Source: Acidobacteriota bacterium (GTDB taxonomy: Bacteria > Acidobacteriota > Blastocatellia > Pyrinomonadales > Pyrinomonadaceae). Taken from it: a stretch of DNA of 64,000 bases. Position 1 is the stretch's first letter. The number at the start of each line of letters is the position of its first letter. The notes under the pieces were generated by a model, which saw nothing but the letters and a program-made list of their open reading frames with translations, was not told the DNA's origin and searched no databases. The DNA lies in NCBI GenBank assembly GCA_016703965.1, contig JADJBB010000021.1, positions 124,001 through 188,000 on the forward strand. Direction: 5' to 3'. The translations under genes and the position numbers were made by a program. Shown here in pieces: positions 1 through 9,333 of the stretch.

Positions 1-946
1 CGGGATAGACGTCGATCTTGCTGGAGAGCAGGCTTTCGTGGGCAATGTTGCCGCCGAGCTCGAATTGGCGTGTGACCGCTACGCCCTCCTTTTCAAGCAT
101 TTGAGCGAGGATCTCGGCGAGGATAACTGATTCCGTAAAATCTTTTGAACCTACGACAACCGTTTTCTGATCTTTCTTCTCGATCCCGGTTTCGAGCGTG
201 TTCTTTGAGATATCAGATCTGAAATTTGAAATAAAGCCGAGACCAACAACGATAGCCAGAGCGGCGGCTACTCCGGCGGCTATGAACCTTCGACGGCCCG
301 CGTGTTTGCGTTCACCGATTGCGTAGCTCTTTTCAAATTGCCCGAGAGCGAAATCGCAGATCAGAGCGAGCAGAGCTGAGGCTAAGGCTCCGGCGATTAG
401 TAGATTATTGTCGTTTTGCCGCAGGCCTCGGAAGATATATGTTCCCAATCCGCCTGCTCCAACTGCCGCTGCAACGGTTGCAACACCAACGGAAATAACC
501 ACTGCGACACGAATCCCAGTCAACATAACCGGCATCGCGAGCGGCAGTTCGACGATCTTTAGCCTCTGCCATTCAGTCATCCCGAGGGCGATCGCGGCTT
601 CCTTTGTTTTCGGATCGATCCCGAGAATTCCCGTGACCGTATTGCGGATAACCGGCAGCAGTGCGTAAAGTGCCAGAGCGATGATCGCAGTTCTAGCGCC
701 GATGCCGCCGATGAATGGAATTGGGATCAGAAGCCCGAAAAGTGCGAGGCTCGGCACGGTCTGCATAATGTTCGCAAAGCCCAGTACCGGCGTTTGAAGC
801 GACCTAACACGAGTCAGCAAAACACCAAGCGGAACACCAAACAGCACCGCGAAACCCGTCGAAATAAACACAAGAAAAATATGCTCGCGGGTCAGCGTGA
901 GCAGCTCAGGCCAGTTTGAACTGAGGAAGCGAAGGAACTCTGTCAC
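1..946 (-). CDS. Osmoprotectant-type ABC transporter permease fused to substrate-binding domain (partial)
   Basis: I translated this from the minus strand. It begins at a GTG that shares one base with the stop of the upstream amidase (TAGTG) and runs off the window edge, so about 315 residues are visible. The first part is a hydrophobic binding-protein-dependent permease domain of the OpuBB/OpuCB type, with the EAA-like stretch KEAAIALGMTEWQRLK. After the last membrane segment a periplasmic domain starts with VVVGSKDFTESVILAEILAQ, the typical opening of OpuBC/OsmoX-type glycine betaine or choline binding proteins. Permease and binding domain in one chain is a known arrangement in this family. 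The ATPase lies two genes upstream. The substrate (betaine, choline or another quaternary amine) cannot be fixed from sequence. Confidence 0.9.
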   Translation of the reverse strand, partial: MTEFLRFLSSNWPELLTLTREHIFLVFISTGFAVLFGVPLGVLLTRVRSLQTPVLGFANIMQTVPSLALFGLLIPIPFIGGIGARTAIIALALYALLPVIRNTVTGILGIDPKTKEAAIALGMTEWQRLKIVELPLAMPVMLTGIRVAVVISVGVATVAAAVGAGGLGTYIFRGLRQNDNNLLIAGALASALLALICDFALGQFEKSYAIGERKHAGRRRFIAAGVAAALAIVVGLGFISNFRSDISKNTLETGIEKKDQKTVVVGSKDFTESVILAEILAQMLEKEGVAVTRQFELGGNIAHESLLSSKIDVYP

Positions 947-2574
947 TACTTCTTCGGAAACGTCGGTAAAAACTGCGGCGTCACGCGTCCTTTCGCCAGC
1001 TGTTCGAAGGCGTATGCATATTTGAGCAACTTTGGTTCTGACCAGGCGGTTCCCATAAACAGCATGCCGGTGGCCTGGATCGAGGCCGGGATCGCGGTAC
1101 CGTTTTGGGCAGTGCCGGCCGGTATCTCGCGAAGTCCGAGCGGCACCGTGATCGACGGATAGCCTGCCACCGCGGCTACTGAGTAGGCGGCTCCGCTTGT
1201 GGGGCCGACGAAGGCGTCGAGGTTATTTTTTGCGATCAGGCCATCGATGCCGTCTTCGCGGACGGATCTGCGGACTTTGGCGATGGCGACCGTGTATGCT
1301 TTATCTGTGAGATCGCCACGCTTTTGCGAATCGATGAATATCTCCTGACCGAAGATCTGGAGCTCCTTGTCCTTATTGTCTTCGTTAAATTTGATCAGGT
1401 CTTCGAGGGTTTTATATTTGCCTCCCCGAGCGGCTAGGTATTTCGCAATATCGGCCTTAAATTCGTATTGCAAAATGGCGAGCCGGTCGGCTTGTGTCGG
1501 TCCGTAATCTGGGAAGGTCACGTCAACAAGAGTTGCTCCCGCGTCTTTCATCTTATCGATAAACGGCTGGAAGTAAGCTTTGTAGAGATCGCCGTTCCGC
1601 TGCGGGGGTGTAAAAACGAGACCGAGTCGGGCACCTTCGAGGCCTCCGGCATCGAGAAATTTGGTGTAATCCTTTGCTTTTTTCTTATCAGCTTCAGCGG
1701 TCGCGGAATCGAGTTTGTCCGTTCCAGCGATCGCTCCGAGCAAAATTGCAGCGTCAGTTACGGTTCGCGTCATCGGCCCGGCGGTGTCCTGTGTATGTGA
1801 GATCGGGACGATCCCGGTGCGCGGGACGAGACCGACGGTCGGTTTGAGACCAACCACACCGTTGGTGACAGCCGGCGAGATTATCGAGCCATTTGTTTCA
1901 GTGCCGATAGCGACGGCACACAGATTGGCCGAAACCGAAACGCCTGACCCTGAGCTCGAACCACTCGGATTCTGATCGAGAAAGTACGGCATATTCGTCT
2001 GGCCACCTCGTCCTGACCAGCCGCTGGTTCCCCGGCCATTTCTGGGATTGGCCCGGAAGTTTGCCCATTCGCTAAGATTTGTCTTACCAAGAATGACGGC
2101 ACCGGCCTTGCGTAGGCCCGCGGCCAGAGGCGAATCCTGTTTTGGCGTTGGTGCGTCATACAGTGCCCACGAACCGGCTGTAGTGTGCATTTTATCGGCC
2201 GTGTCAATATTGTCCTTGATCAAAACGGGAATGCCGTGCATGGGCCCGCGAACTTTGCCCTTTTTCCGCTCTTTGTCGAGCGCATCGGCGATCGTCAGGG
2301 CGTCGGGATTTAGTTCGAGGACGGAATGCGTTTTTGTGTCAATCTGTTTGATCCGTTCGAGATACATCTCGGTCAAACGGCGGGCTGTAAGCTTGCCCAA
2401 CTTCATCTGAGCCTGAAGCTGTGGGATCGTGACCTCGACAAGCTCTGGAAAGGGATCGCCTTCCGCGGCTGCGACGACGATCTCGCCTTTGGCATTTCGA
2501 AAGAATGCGATCGCCGCCAGGCCGGCTGCTCCCGCTTTCAAAAACTCGCGTCTGTTCTGACCTGTGTTGTTCAT
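946..2574 (-). CDS. Tat-exported amidase-signature family hydrolase
   Basis: This is a 542-residue amidase-signature enzyme, hydrolysing an amide bond through a Ser-cisSer-Lys triad. The lysine lies in PVLIKDNID and the Gly/Ser-rich core is PSGSSSGSGVSVSAN, followed by TETNGSIISPA. I prefer the ATG at 2574 over the TTG at 2637, because it opens with NRREFLKAGAAGLAA, a twin-arginine signal, and avoids overlap with the ATPase gene upstream. Export suggests a periplasmic substrate. It lies 28 bases after the ABC ATPase and its stop overlaps the GTG of the permease fusion, so it should be co-transcribed and perhaps translationally coupled with an osmoprotectant transporter. The natural substrate is unknown; amidases of this size are often misannotated as GatA, and no gatB or gatC is present here. 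Confidence 0.88.
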   Translation of the reverse strand: MNNTGQNRREFLKAGAAGLAAIAFFRNAKGEIVVAAAEGDPFPELVEVTIPQLQAQMKLGKLTARRLTEMYLERIKQIDTKTHSVLELNPDALTIADALDKERKKGKVRGPMHGIPVLIKDNIDTADKMHTTAGSWALYDAPTPKQDSPLAAGLRKAGAVILGKTNLSEWANFRANPRNGRGTSGWSGRGGQTNMPYFLDQNPSGSSSGSGVSVSANLCAVAIGTETNGSIISPAVTNGVVGLKPTVGLVPRTGIVPISHTQDTAGPMTRTVTDAAILLGAIAGTDKLDSATAEADKKKAKDYTKFLDAGGLEGARLGLVFTPPQRNGDLYKAYFQPFIDKMKDAGATLVDVTFPDYGPTQADRLAILQYEFKADIAKYLAARGGKYKTLEDLIKFNEDNKDKELQIFGQEIFIDSQKRGDLTDKAYTVAIAKVRRSVREDGIDGLIAKNNLDAFVGPTSGAAYSVAAVAGYPSITVPLGLREIPAGTAQNGTAIPASIQATGMLFMGTAWSEPKLLKYAYAFEQLAKGRVTPQFLPTFPKK

Positions 2575-2602
2575 CGTTTCAATAATATAACCCAGTTTTT
2601 GT

Positions 2603-3349
2603 TCAAGTGGGCACCGTGATCGTATCGAGATAGGCACGGACGAGCGGAATCTCGGAAAGTCGGAAATTCCCGGGCGTTTCGAGGAGGACGATACTGCCCT
2701 TTTCCATCAGAGCTATTCGCGAGCCCAACAGCATCGCCTCGTGGAGGTCGTGCGTGACGAAGACAGCAGTTTTACCGAGTTCTTTAACAAGTTTCGCAAA
2801 CTCTTTCTGTAGATTCGTCCGAGTTATCGCGTCGAGAGCACCGAAGGGTTCGTCTAGCAGCAACAGATCAGGATCAGTAACCAGAGCCCGTGCGACTCCA
2901 ACGCGTTGCCGTTGGCCGCCGGAAAGTTCGTGCGGGTAACGGTTTGCGAATTTCGCGGGGTCAAGGCCGACCAGATCTAGCATTTCGTTGACTCGTCGCT
3001 CGTTTTTTGTGTTTATATCCTTGATCGCGAGCGGCAGACCAACGTTTTGCTCGACCGTCATGTGAGGGAAAAGCCCTCCGTCCTGCAAAACGTAGCCAAT
3101 ATGACGCCGGAGATCGATCTTATCCCATTTGGACGTCGGTTTTTGCTCGACGAGGATCATTCCAGACGTCGGTTCGATAAGACGGTTGATGAGTTTTAAC
3201 GTAGTGGTTTTGCCGCAGCCCGATTCACCTAGCAGGATCAGGATCTCGCCCTTTGATACAGCGAAATTTAGAGACTCGAGGATCTTTGAGCCGCCGATCT
3301 CAAAGCTGACGCTCTTAAATTCAACGATATTTTGGGTCCCTATCGGCAT
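2603..3349 (-). CDS. ABC transporter ATPase, osmoprotectant (OpuBA/OsmoV-like)
   Basis: A 248-residue cytoplasmic ATPase that powers the transporter encoded downstream. Walker A is GESGCGKTT, the signature is LSGGQRQRVG, Walker B with the catalytic Glu is LLLLDEPFGALD, and the H-loop is VTHDLHEA. The sequence IGYVLQDGGLFPHMTV is typical of ATPases of the proline/glycine betaine and molybdate-like group. It lacks the C-terminal CBS domains present in several OpuA or OpuC ATPases, so CBS-based osmosensing is not expected. It heads a minus-strand unit of ATPase, amidase and permease/binding-protein fusion. Confidence 0.92.
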   Translation of the reverse strand: MPIGTQNIVEFKSVSFEIGGSKILESLNFAVSKGEILILLGESGCGKTTTLKLINRLIEPTSGMILVEQKPTSKWDKIDLRRHIGYVLQDGGLFPHMTVEQNVGLPLAIKDINTKNERRVNEMLDLVGLDPAKFANRYPHELSGGQRQRVGVARALVTDPDLLLLDEPFGALDAITRTNLQKEFAKLVKELGKTAVFVTHDLHEAMLLGSRIALMEKGSIVLLETPGNFRLSEIPLVRAYLDTITVPT

Positions 3350-3426
3350 CTGTTTTGATCGCTTGATTTTACCATTTAAGCGGCTATCTACTTACCGGCA
3401 ATATCTAAATAACAGGACGAGACGCT

Positions 3427-3993
3427 ATGATATTGCTACAAAACATGGCAGCACGAAAACCAACAAAACAGGAACTCGCTGACGCAGTTCACCTAACAAT
3501 AGAAGACATCATCGGACCTGATCTGAAGGTGCTTTTTTGCGGCATTAATCCAGGATTGTATTCAGGTGCGACCGGGCTGCACTTCGCCCGGCCGGGGAAT
3601 CGGTTTTGGAAAGTTCTTTATGGCGCCGGATTTACCGATCGCTTGCTCGACCCCTCGGAAGAGGCGGAACTGCTCGACAGCGGTTACGGAATAACGTGTT
3701 TTGTAGAGCGAACGACGGCAAGAGCGGATGAGCTGTCAAAGGAAGAGTTTATCGCGGGTGGAAAGATTCTGCTTGAAAAGCTCGATCTCTTCAAACCGAA
3801 GATGCTCGGTGTCCTCGGCCTCGGTGCATATCGAACCGCATTTGACCGGCCAAAGGCGCGAGTCGGCTTACAGGAAGAGAAAGTCGGCAACACCGGGATC
3901 TGGCTCCTGCCAAATCCCAGCGGCCTCAATGCAAATTATCAACTGACGGATTTTATCGAGCTATTTAGTGAATTGAAAACCACGGTCGAATAA
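3427..3993 (+). CDS. mug: G/U mismatch-specific DNA glycosylase Mug
   Basis: A 188-residue protein of the uracil-DNA glycosylase superfamily, Mug/TDG branch, which removes uracil or ethenocytosine from mispairs with guanine in base excision repair. The two family motifs are present: FCGINPGLYS near residue 37, with the catalytic-loop Asn, and LLPNPSGLNAN near the C-terminus, the minor-groove intercalation loop. FARPGNRFWKVLYGAGFTDR also matches E. coli Mug closely. Length is slightly above the 168 residues of the E. coli protein; the extra residues are N-terminal, and a start at the internal ATG (residue 8) is possible. It converges on the M61 peptidase gene with no intervening base. Confidence 0.95.
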   Translation: MILLQNMAARKPTKQELADAVHLTIEDIIGPDLKVLFCGINPGLYSGATGLHFARPGNRFWKVLYGAGFTDRLLDPSEEAELLDSGYGITCFVERTTARADELSKEEFIAGGKILLEKLDLFKPKMLGVLGLGAYRTAFDRPKARVGLQEEKVGNTGIWLLPNPSGLNANYQLTDFIELFSELKTTVE

Positions 3994-5772
3994 CTACCTT
4001 TTCAACCAGCCCTCACGGATCTTCAACTGCTGAACGGTCGCGTTGCTCTTTTCTGCCAGGCTGAAGCTGGTGAATTCACGCGAACCGACCTTCATTGGCA
4101 TTTCGATCTCTTTACCATCGCGGTTAACGGTTAGTTTTATTTCCTTTCCTGAAAATGTTCCGAAAGGGGCATCAAATGGCGCACCTCCGTTTATCTTTGT
4201 AATGACATCGCCAACCTTTAATCCGGCGGCGGCGGCGGCACCGCCAGTCTCAACGCCGTTGATACCGAACCCCCCGTTACGAGGACGGATCGAGAAACCG
4301 AAATCCGGAGTGCTCTCTATTTTTTTCACCAGGTCATAACCCGCGTAGCCAAAGATGCGCTCGTAATCGGGAACTTCAGTGCCGAAGACGTACTTGTTGT
4401 AAAAATCCGTGTAGTCTTTCTTAGTCAGTTTGTTAATGATCCCGATCATATCGGTCGTCGTGAAGCCCTTACCTTTTTTGTAGTGATCATTAAAGAGGGC
4501 GCGCATTAGATCGTCGAGACTCGAACGGCCGTCGGTATCGTTTCTGATAGAGAGGTCGAGTAAAGCCGCCAGGTTCTGTCCCTGTGTGTAATAGGAAATT
4601 CCAAATGCGGTCGGCGTGTCGTAACCGGCCCATGTCGAAACGGACGAATTGGCGGGAGAGATGTATTTGCGTGCCTCGCTGTTTTCGATCCCAGCAGCGG
4701 CGTTAGCGGCGCTGCTGAGGAACTGCTCCTTGGTAGTCACTCCTCCTCGATAGGTTCCGATAATTCCGTAATAATTAGTAAAACCCTCAGAAACCCAGAG
4801 CAGCGGCGTCTCGTTCTCACGCGAATAATCATACGGCCACATTTCGGCCGGTCGAATACGTTTTACGTTCCAGAGGTGAAAAAATTCGTGAGCTCCGGTT
4901 CCGATGATGCCTTCCGGCGTGGAACGCTCACCCGCCGGAGCGAAGGCGACGTAGGAATTGAGGTGCTCGAGGGCACCGCTCGCATTTGATTGCGCGGGTA
5001 TGAAGAAGTAGAACGCGATATACTTTTCATATGGCAATCCTACGAAAATCGCGCTCTCGGCCTTGATCGTATTAGCCCAGATCTCGGTAAATCTGCGTGA
5101 TTTCTCAGCGTTAAAAACACCTGCGGGAGCCGCGGCGAAGTAGTGAGGTTTGCCCTCGACCTCAAATTTAGTAACGTCAAAATTGCCCATCATTACGGGA
5201 GCGTCTACGAGCACATCATAATCTGCCGCAGTGAAAACCATCGGATCTGTAGTGTCTTTTAGGGCCGTAAGAAGTTTCCAGCCCTGAGGTATCTGAAATT
5301 TTACTGTTGCAGGATCATTTTTATGGCCGTTCGGTTCGAGAAAGAGTTGGATTCCCGTGAAGAACGCAAAATCCGTCGCGATCTTTGCCTGGTTGAGGCC
5401 GAGGACGGTTGCGCTGTAATCATAATCGACGCGTATTTCTTTCAGCCCGCGAGTATCGATATTCCAAGTCTGCTTTCGCGACATCCGCAGGGGAAGAACC
5501 CGACCGCTCGAGTCGGTCACGCGAAACCGCAGCACATTCTTAAAATAGTTCTCAACCGTGTACCAGCCGGGTGTCCATGTCGGCAGACTCAGATCGAGCT
5601 GAGGCTGATCGATCTTGCTTATGTCTGTAGTGACGTGGAATTGCTGTGTTGCCGGGTCCGACAGAGAAACTGTGTGTGTTATCTGAAGTGGCTTTTGCGC
5701 AAACGCGAACTGCGTACAGAATACAAATGCTAGCAGTGAAAAAACTAGAGTTATACGGCTTGGGTGCTTCAT
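3994..5772 (-). CDS. M61-family metallopeptidase with PDZ domain
   Basis: A 592-residue secreted peptidase of the M61 (glycyl aminopeptidase) family. I chose the ATG at 5772, since MKHPSRITLVFSLLAFVF then gives a signal peptide ending at FAFAQ; the longer frame adds 11 unlikely residues. The zinc site is HEFFH near residues 295-299, with the third ligand Glu in VSEGFTNYYG about 30 residues later, the normal M61 spacing. The N-terminal third is the beta-rich M61 domain. A PDZ domain sits near residues 500-580 (GGFGINGVETGGAAAAAGLK and GDVITKINGG). It probably acts in the periplasm on peptides; the specificity is unknown. Confidence 0.92.
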   Translation of the reverse strand: MKHPSRITLVFSLLAFVFCTQFAFAQKPLQITHTVSLSDPATQQFHVTTDISKIDQPQLDLSLPTWTPGWYTVENYFKNVLRFRVTDSSGRVLPLRMSRKQTWNIDTRGLKEIRVDYDYSATVLGLNQAKIATDFAFFTGIQLFLEPNGHKNDPATVKFQIPQGWKLLTALKDTTDPMVFTAADYDVLVDAPVMMGNFDVTKFEVEGKPHYFAAAPAGVFNAEKSRRFTEIWANTIKAESAIFVGLPYEKYIAFYFFIPAQSNASGALEHLNSYVAFAPAGERSTPEGIIGTGAHEFFHLWNVKRIRPAEMWPYDYSRENETPLLWVSEGFTNYYGIIGTYRGGVTTKEQFLSSAANAAAGIENSEARKYISPANSSVSTWAGYDTPTAFGISYYTQGQNLAALLDLSIRNDTDGRSSLDDLMRALFNDHYKKGKGFTTTDMIGIINKLTKKDYTDFYNKYVFGTEVPDYERIFGYAGYDLVKKIESTPDFGFSIRPRNGGFGINGVETGGAAAAAGLKVGDVITKINGGAPFDAPFGTFSGKEIKLTVNRDGKEIEMPMKVGSREFTSFSLAEKSNATVQQLKIREGWLKR

Positions 5773-5850
5773 AGGTGTATGGCGAAATGTTACTACAATA
5801 TACATGAGCTCGATGCGGGCTCCGGTTGCAGGTGTTATTATTTCGAATAA

Positions 5851-6573
5851 GTGATCAAAAAAGTACGAGAAAATCTAAAAGATCTCGGCCATCTTACCCC
5901 AATGGCGGTTGTCTCGACTCTTCTTCCGATAGTCGGCAGCTCGATCTTACTGATATTTCTACTTCCGATCGGGCATTGGCTGCGGGAGAATTGGGAACTC
6001 GGTATCCTGGTGTTTCTCACGGGTACTCTGTTCTTCTGTGGTCTCGCACTTTTGCCCACAAACGTCATCGGTATTGTAAGCGGTTGGGCATTTAGTTTCG
6101 AGCTTGGCCTGGTCGTGCTTATGATCGGCGTCGTCGGTGCGTCCATAATATCCTTCGTTATCAATACGCAGATAAGCGGAAATCGTTTCCCGGAGATTCT
6201 AAAGAAACACCCGCGATCGACCGCGATCTATGATTCGCTGCTGCAGGACAACCTTAAAAAGACGACCTTGATCATATTATTGCTTCGGTTGTCGGTAGTG
6301 ATGCCTTTTGCGTTCACCAACTTTTTGCTTGCCGCGTCACGAGTTCCTTTTTGGGCTTTCGTTATCGGGACTGCCGCGGGTATGCTGCCTCGATCGGCGT
6401 CGATGGCGTTTGTTGGTTCCGGCCTGGCAGAACTGAATCTGAACAACACTCGGGACACCTACATCTTTGTAATAGGGGCGGTCGCGAGCGTTCTGGCAAT
6501 AATTACCATCGCTATTATTAGCAGAAAAGCTCTCGAGCGGCTGACGCAAACCGAAGGTTCGCTGGAGGCCTGA
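5851..6573 (+). CDS. TVP38/TMEM64 (VTT domain) membrane protein
   Basis: A 240-residue inner-membrane protein starting at GTG. It has about five to six hydrophobic segments and the VTT/SNARE-associated pattern: FFCGLALLPTNVIGIVSGWA in the first half and RLSVVMPFAFTNFLLAASRV followed by GTAAGMLPRSASMAFVG in the second. DedA/TVP38 proteins are linked to lipid scrambling or flipping and envelope maintenance, but the role of this member cannot be assigned. It is transcribed divergently from the M61 peptidase gene. Confidence 0.85.
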   Translation: MIKKVRENLKDLGHLTPMAVVSTLLPIVGSSILLIFLLPIGHWLRENWELGILVFLTGTLFFCGLALLPTNVIGIVSGWAFSFELGLVVLMIGVVGASIISFVINTQISGNRFPEILKKHPRSTAIYDSLLQDNLKKTTLIILLLRLSVVMPFAFTNFLLAASRVPFWAFVIGTAAGMLPRSASMAFVGSGLAELNLNNTRDTYIFVIGAVASVLAIITIAIISRKALERLTQTEGSLEA

Positions 6574-6626
6574 TCGTGTGCGGTTTTGTGAGTACCGTAG
6601 TTCTGCCTTAGTATACGTTGAGATCT

Positions 6627-7481
6627 ATGAACATGAAAACTGCTTTTTTTATAAAAACTACGGCTTTTACAATATTGTTCGCCGCAAATACGGCGTGTTC
6701 TTTCAACCTTTCTACGAACATTAATTCGAATTCTGCTCCTATTAATTCGCCCGCAAATGCCAGTGTTACCGAACCTGCTGGAACGCCTTCCTCAGCCGCG
6801 GCTGAATCGCAAAGCTCCGCCGCTGCCGCGTTGGTAGCGGATCTCTATAAACAGCACGACGGCAAAAATAGCCCATTCTTTCAAACCAAAAACCGTGCGC
6901 TCGTAGATAAGTATTTCACCAAAGAACTGGCCGACCTGATCTGGAAAGACGCTACAAGCAGCAGCGGTGAGGTAGGCGCGATTGACGGCGATCCGCTTTA
7001 TAACACACAGGATCCGGACATTAAGAATTTTGCGATCGGTAAGGCAACTGTTACCGGCATTGTCGCGTCGGTGCCGGTGACCTTTACGAACGGCGGGCGG
7101 AAAGAAGTCCTCACATTTGAACTTAAGCAGGTAAAAGGAAGTTGGAAGATCGATAATATCCAGTATGGCAATGGCGAGAACCTGATGAAATGGCTCAAAG
7201 AAACGTATCCCGACAAGCCCGGAAGGGCCGAAAATGGTGAGTTTCAGGGCAAGTTCAAGGTCGGCGATACGAGCGCGACGGTTAAACCGGTTAAGATGGC
7301 ATTTGAGGTCAAATGGGCAAAAGGTACTGGTGTCGAGGTGTTCTTCTTTAAGGAAGGAAATACATTCGAATCAGATGACAAAGGCGGGCCGAACAGGTTT
7401 GAGTTCGACGACGACAGTTATAACACCGGCACATTTTATCGTGCAGACGGCAAGACTTTTCCAGTTCAGAGAGTTAAATAG
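6627..7481 (+). CDS. Putative lipoprotein with DUF3828-like domain
   Basis: A 284-residue protein with an N-terminal signal ending in a lipobox (LFAANTAC), then an Asn/Ser/Ala-rich linker typical of lipoproteins in this genome. I chose the ATG at 6627 over the TTG three codons earlier. Residues from about 75 to 190 (LYKQHDGKNSPFFQ, YFTKELADLIWKDA, QVKGSWKIDNIQYG) resemble DUF3828 proteins, a fold related to secreted NTF2-like domains. The C-terminal part is a beta-rich region with no recognised family. The function is unknown. It precedes a sugar-binding lipoprotein by 11 bases and could share its transcript. Confidence 0.75.
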   Translation: MNMKTAFFIKTTAFTILFAANTACSFNLSTNINSNSAPINSPANASVTEPAGTPSSAAAESQSSAAAALVADLYKQHDGKNSPFFQTKNRALVDKYFTKELADLIWKDATSSSGEVGAIDGDPLYNTQDPDIKNFAIGKATVTGIVASVPVTFTNGGRKEVLTFELKQVKGSWKIDNIQYGNGENLMKWLKETYPDKPGRAENGEFQGKFKVGDTSATVKPVKMAFEVKWAKGTGVEVFFFKEGNTFESDDKGGPNRFEFDDDSYNTGTFYRADGKTFPVQRVK

Positions 7482-7492
7482 GCGTAATACTC

Positions 7493-8539
7493 ATGATGAG
7501 ACCGAAGGCACTTCTTTTGTTTCTTTTACTTGCCGTCGCGGCATGGTCAGGATGTAAACAACCGGCCGCAACGAATTCGGCAAAGCCGGGCGAGAAAAAG
7601 ATCCGCATCGGTTTTGCCATGGATGCTCTCAAGCAGGAACGTTGGCAGAAGGACCGTGACCTTTTTCTGGCACGTGCTGCCGAGCTCGGTGCGGAAGTCT
7701 TGCTGCAGACCGCCGATGGCAACGACGATGCTCAGATGAAGCAGGTTGAGAGTTTACTGACGCAGGGGATCGATGTTCTGGTTCTCGTCCCCCACAACGC
7801 CGAGGTTGCTGGCGCGATGGTCGAGATGGCGAAGAAGCAGAATGTTCCGGTGATCTCCTACGACCGCCTGGTCCGCAACAGCGCTCCTGACCTTTATGTG
7901 TCCTTTGACAACGAAAAGGTCGGGGAGTTGCAGGCGAAGTATCTTTTCGAAAGAATGCCGAAGGGCAATTACGCTCTGATAGGCGGAGCTCCGACGGATA
8001 ACAACGCTACCTTGCTGCGAAAAGGCCAGCTAAACATTCTCCAGGCAGCGATCGATCGCGGCGATATCAAGGTCGTTGCGGACCAGTGGGCGAAAGAATG
8101 GCTGGTCGAGGAAGCTCTTAAGCATGCAGAAAATGCACTTACTCAGAACAACAACAAGATCGACGCTTTCGTCGTTTCGAACGACGGAACAGCGGGCGGC
8201 GTTATCGAGGCGTTGATCTCGCAGGGGCTCGCAGGAAAGGTTCTGGTTTCCGGACAGGATGCGGAGCTCGCGGCTTTACAGCGGATCGTAAAAGGAACGC
8301 AAACAATGACCGTTTATAAGCCGATATCACGCCTCGCCCCCGCGGCGGTCGATGCCGCAGTTGCACTTGCGAAAAAGCAGCCGAGCGGGGCGACGCGAAC
8401 GGTTAATAACGGCCGCATCGATGTACCTTCGATCCTGATCGAGCCGATCCCTGTTGACAAGGATAATATTGAGTCGACGGTCGTTAAGGACGGATTTCAA
8501 ACGCGGGAAAAGATATTTAAGGATTCCCCCAACAAGTAG
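7493..8539 (+). CDS. Sugar ABC transporter substrate-binding lipoprotein (XylF-like)
   Basis: A 348-residue periplasmic sugar-binding protein of the RbsB/XylF family. The N-terminus carries a lipobox (VAAWSGC). The body follows D-xylose-binding proteins: KIRIGFAMDALKQERWQKDR, GIDVLVLVPHNAEV, NVPVISYDRLV, NYALIGGAPTDNNA, KIDAFVVSNDGTAGG and VLVSGQDAELAALQRI. In XylF these stretches line the sugar pocket. No ATPase or permease gene for a sugar transporter lies in the window; instead the next genes encode a sugar nucleotidyltransferase and a GHMP sugar kinase, so it may serve sugar sensing or work with a permease encoded elsewhere. A pentose or galactose-like ligand is inference. Confidence 0.9.
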   Translation: MMRPKALLLFLLLAVAAWSGCKQPAATNSAKPGEKKIRIGFAMDALKQERWQKDRDLFLARAAELGAEVLLQTADGNDDAQMKQVESLLTQGIDVLVLVPHNAEVAGAMVEMAKKQNVPVISYDRLVRNSAPDLYVSFDNEKVGELQAKYLFERMPKGNYALIGGAPTDNNATLLRKGQLNILQAAIDRGDIKVVADQWAKEWLVEEALKHAENALTQNNNKIDAFVVSNDGTAGGVIEALISQGLAGKVLVSGQDAELAALQRIVKGTQTMTVYKPISRLAPAAVDAAVALAKKQPSGATRTVNNGRIDVPSILIEPIPVDKDNIESTVVKDGFQTREKIFKDSPNK

Positions 8540-8544
8540 TACGA

Positions 8545-9333
8545 GTGTCTAAACTTCCCCAAAAGGCGGTTATTCTCGCGCGGGGCTTAGGTACGCGAAT
8601 GCGGGCTGAAGCCGCAGGTGTTGACCTAACCCCGGAACAGGAACGCATCGCCAGCGCCGGAATTAAAGCTCTCGTTCCGGTCGCAAACGGCAAAACACTG
8701 CTTGAATTGATAGTTGAAAATCTCTCCGCTGCCGGTTTCACCGATATTTGCCTCGTGATCGGGCCTGAGCATAATGCGATTCGTGAATACTGTTCAACCA
8801 AAGGAATTGGTGTCGGTTTCGCGACGCAAATCGAGCCCAACGGAACCGCGGATGCTGTTCTGGCCGCTGAGAGTTGTGTCGACGACGATCTTTTTCTCGT
8901 TGTAAACTCGGACAATCTCTATCCTGTCGAAAGCCTGCGTCGATTGCGTGAAAAGGGGCGCCCGGCGATGCTCGCGTTCGAACGCGCAGCTCTAATAGAC
9001 AAAAGCAACATCGGAGAAGAACGGATCGCGAAGTTTGCCACGGTTGAGATCGATCCGAACGGTCTACTCCGTCGGGTCGTTGAGAAGCCGAAACGGGTCG
9101 ACCTGAATTCATTTGTATCGATGAACGCGTGGTTGTTTCCACCAACGATCTATGAAGCATGCCGCGCTGTTGAACCGTCTGAGCGTGGGGAATATGAGAT
9201 AACGGCGGCTGTTCAGTATGCGATCGATTGCCTCGGCGTACAGTTCGCCGCCATAAAGACTGATGAAGGCGTGCTAGACCTGTCGAGCCGTGCCGATATC
9301 GAAGGCGTTTCTAATTTCCTCAATAGTAAATAA
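8545..9333 (+). CDS. Sugar-1-phosphate nucleotidyltransferase family protein
   Basis: A 262-residue nucleotidyltransferase starting at GTG, five bases after the upstream stop. The signature loop is ILARGLGTRMR near residue 10, a variant of the usual AAGxGTRL, followed by a longer insert before GIKALVPV, where the second conserved Lys sits. VVNSDNLYPVESL provides the metal-binding Asp. VEKPKRVDLNSFVSMNAWLF resembles the sugar-recognition part of GlmU/RfbA-type enzymes. It should transfer an NMP to a sugar-1-phosphate. Its stop overlaps the start of the GHMP kinase gene by one base (TAATG), so kinase and transferase probably act in sequence. The sugar is unknown. Confidence 0.85.
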   Translation: MSKLPQKAVILARGLGTRMRAEAAGVDLTPEQERIASAGIKALVPVANGKTLLELIVENLSAAGFTDICLVIGPEHNAIREYCSTKGIGVGFATQIEPNGTADAVLAAESCVDDDLFLVVNSDNLYPVESLRRLREKGRPAMLAFERAALIDKSNIGEERIAKFATVEIDPNGLLRRVVEKPKRVDLNSFVSMNAWLFPPTIYEACRAVEPSERGEYEITAAVQYAIDCLGVQFAAIKTDEGVLDLSSRADIEGVSNFLNSK

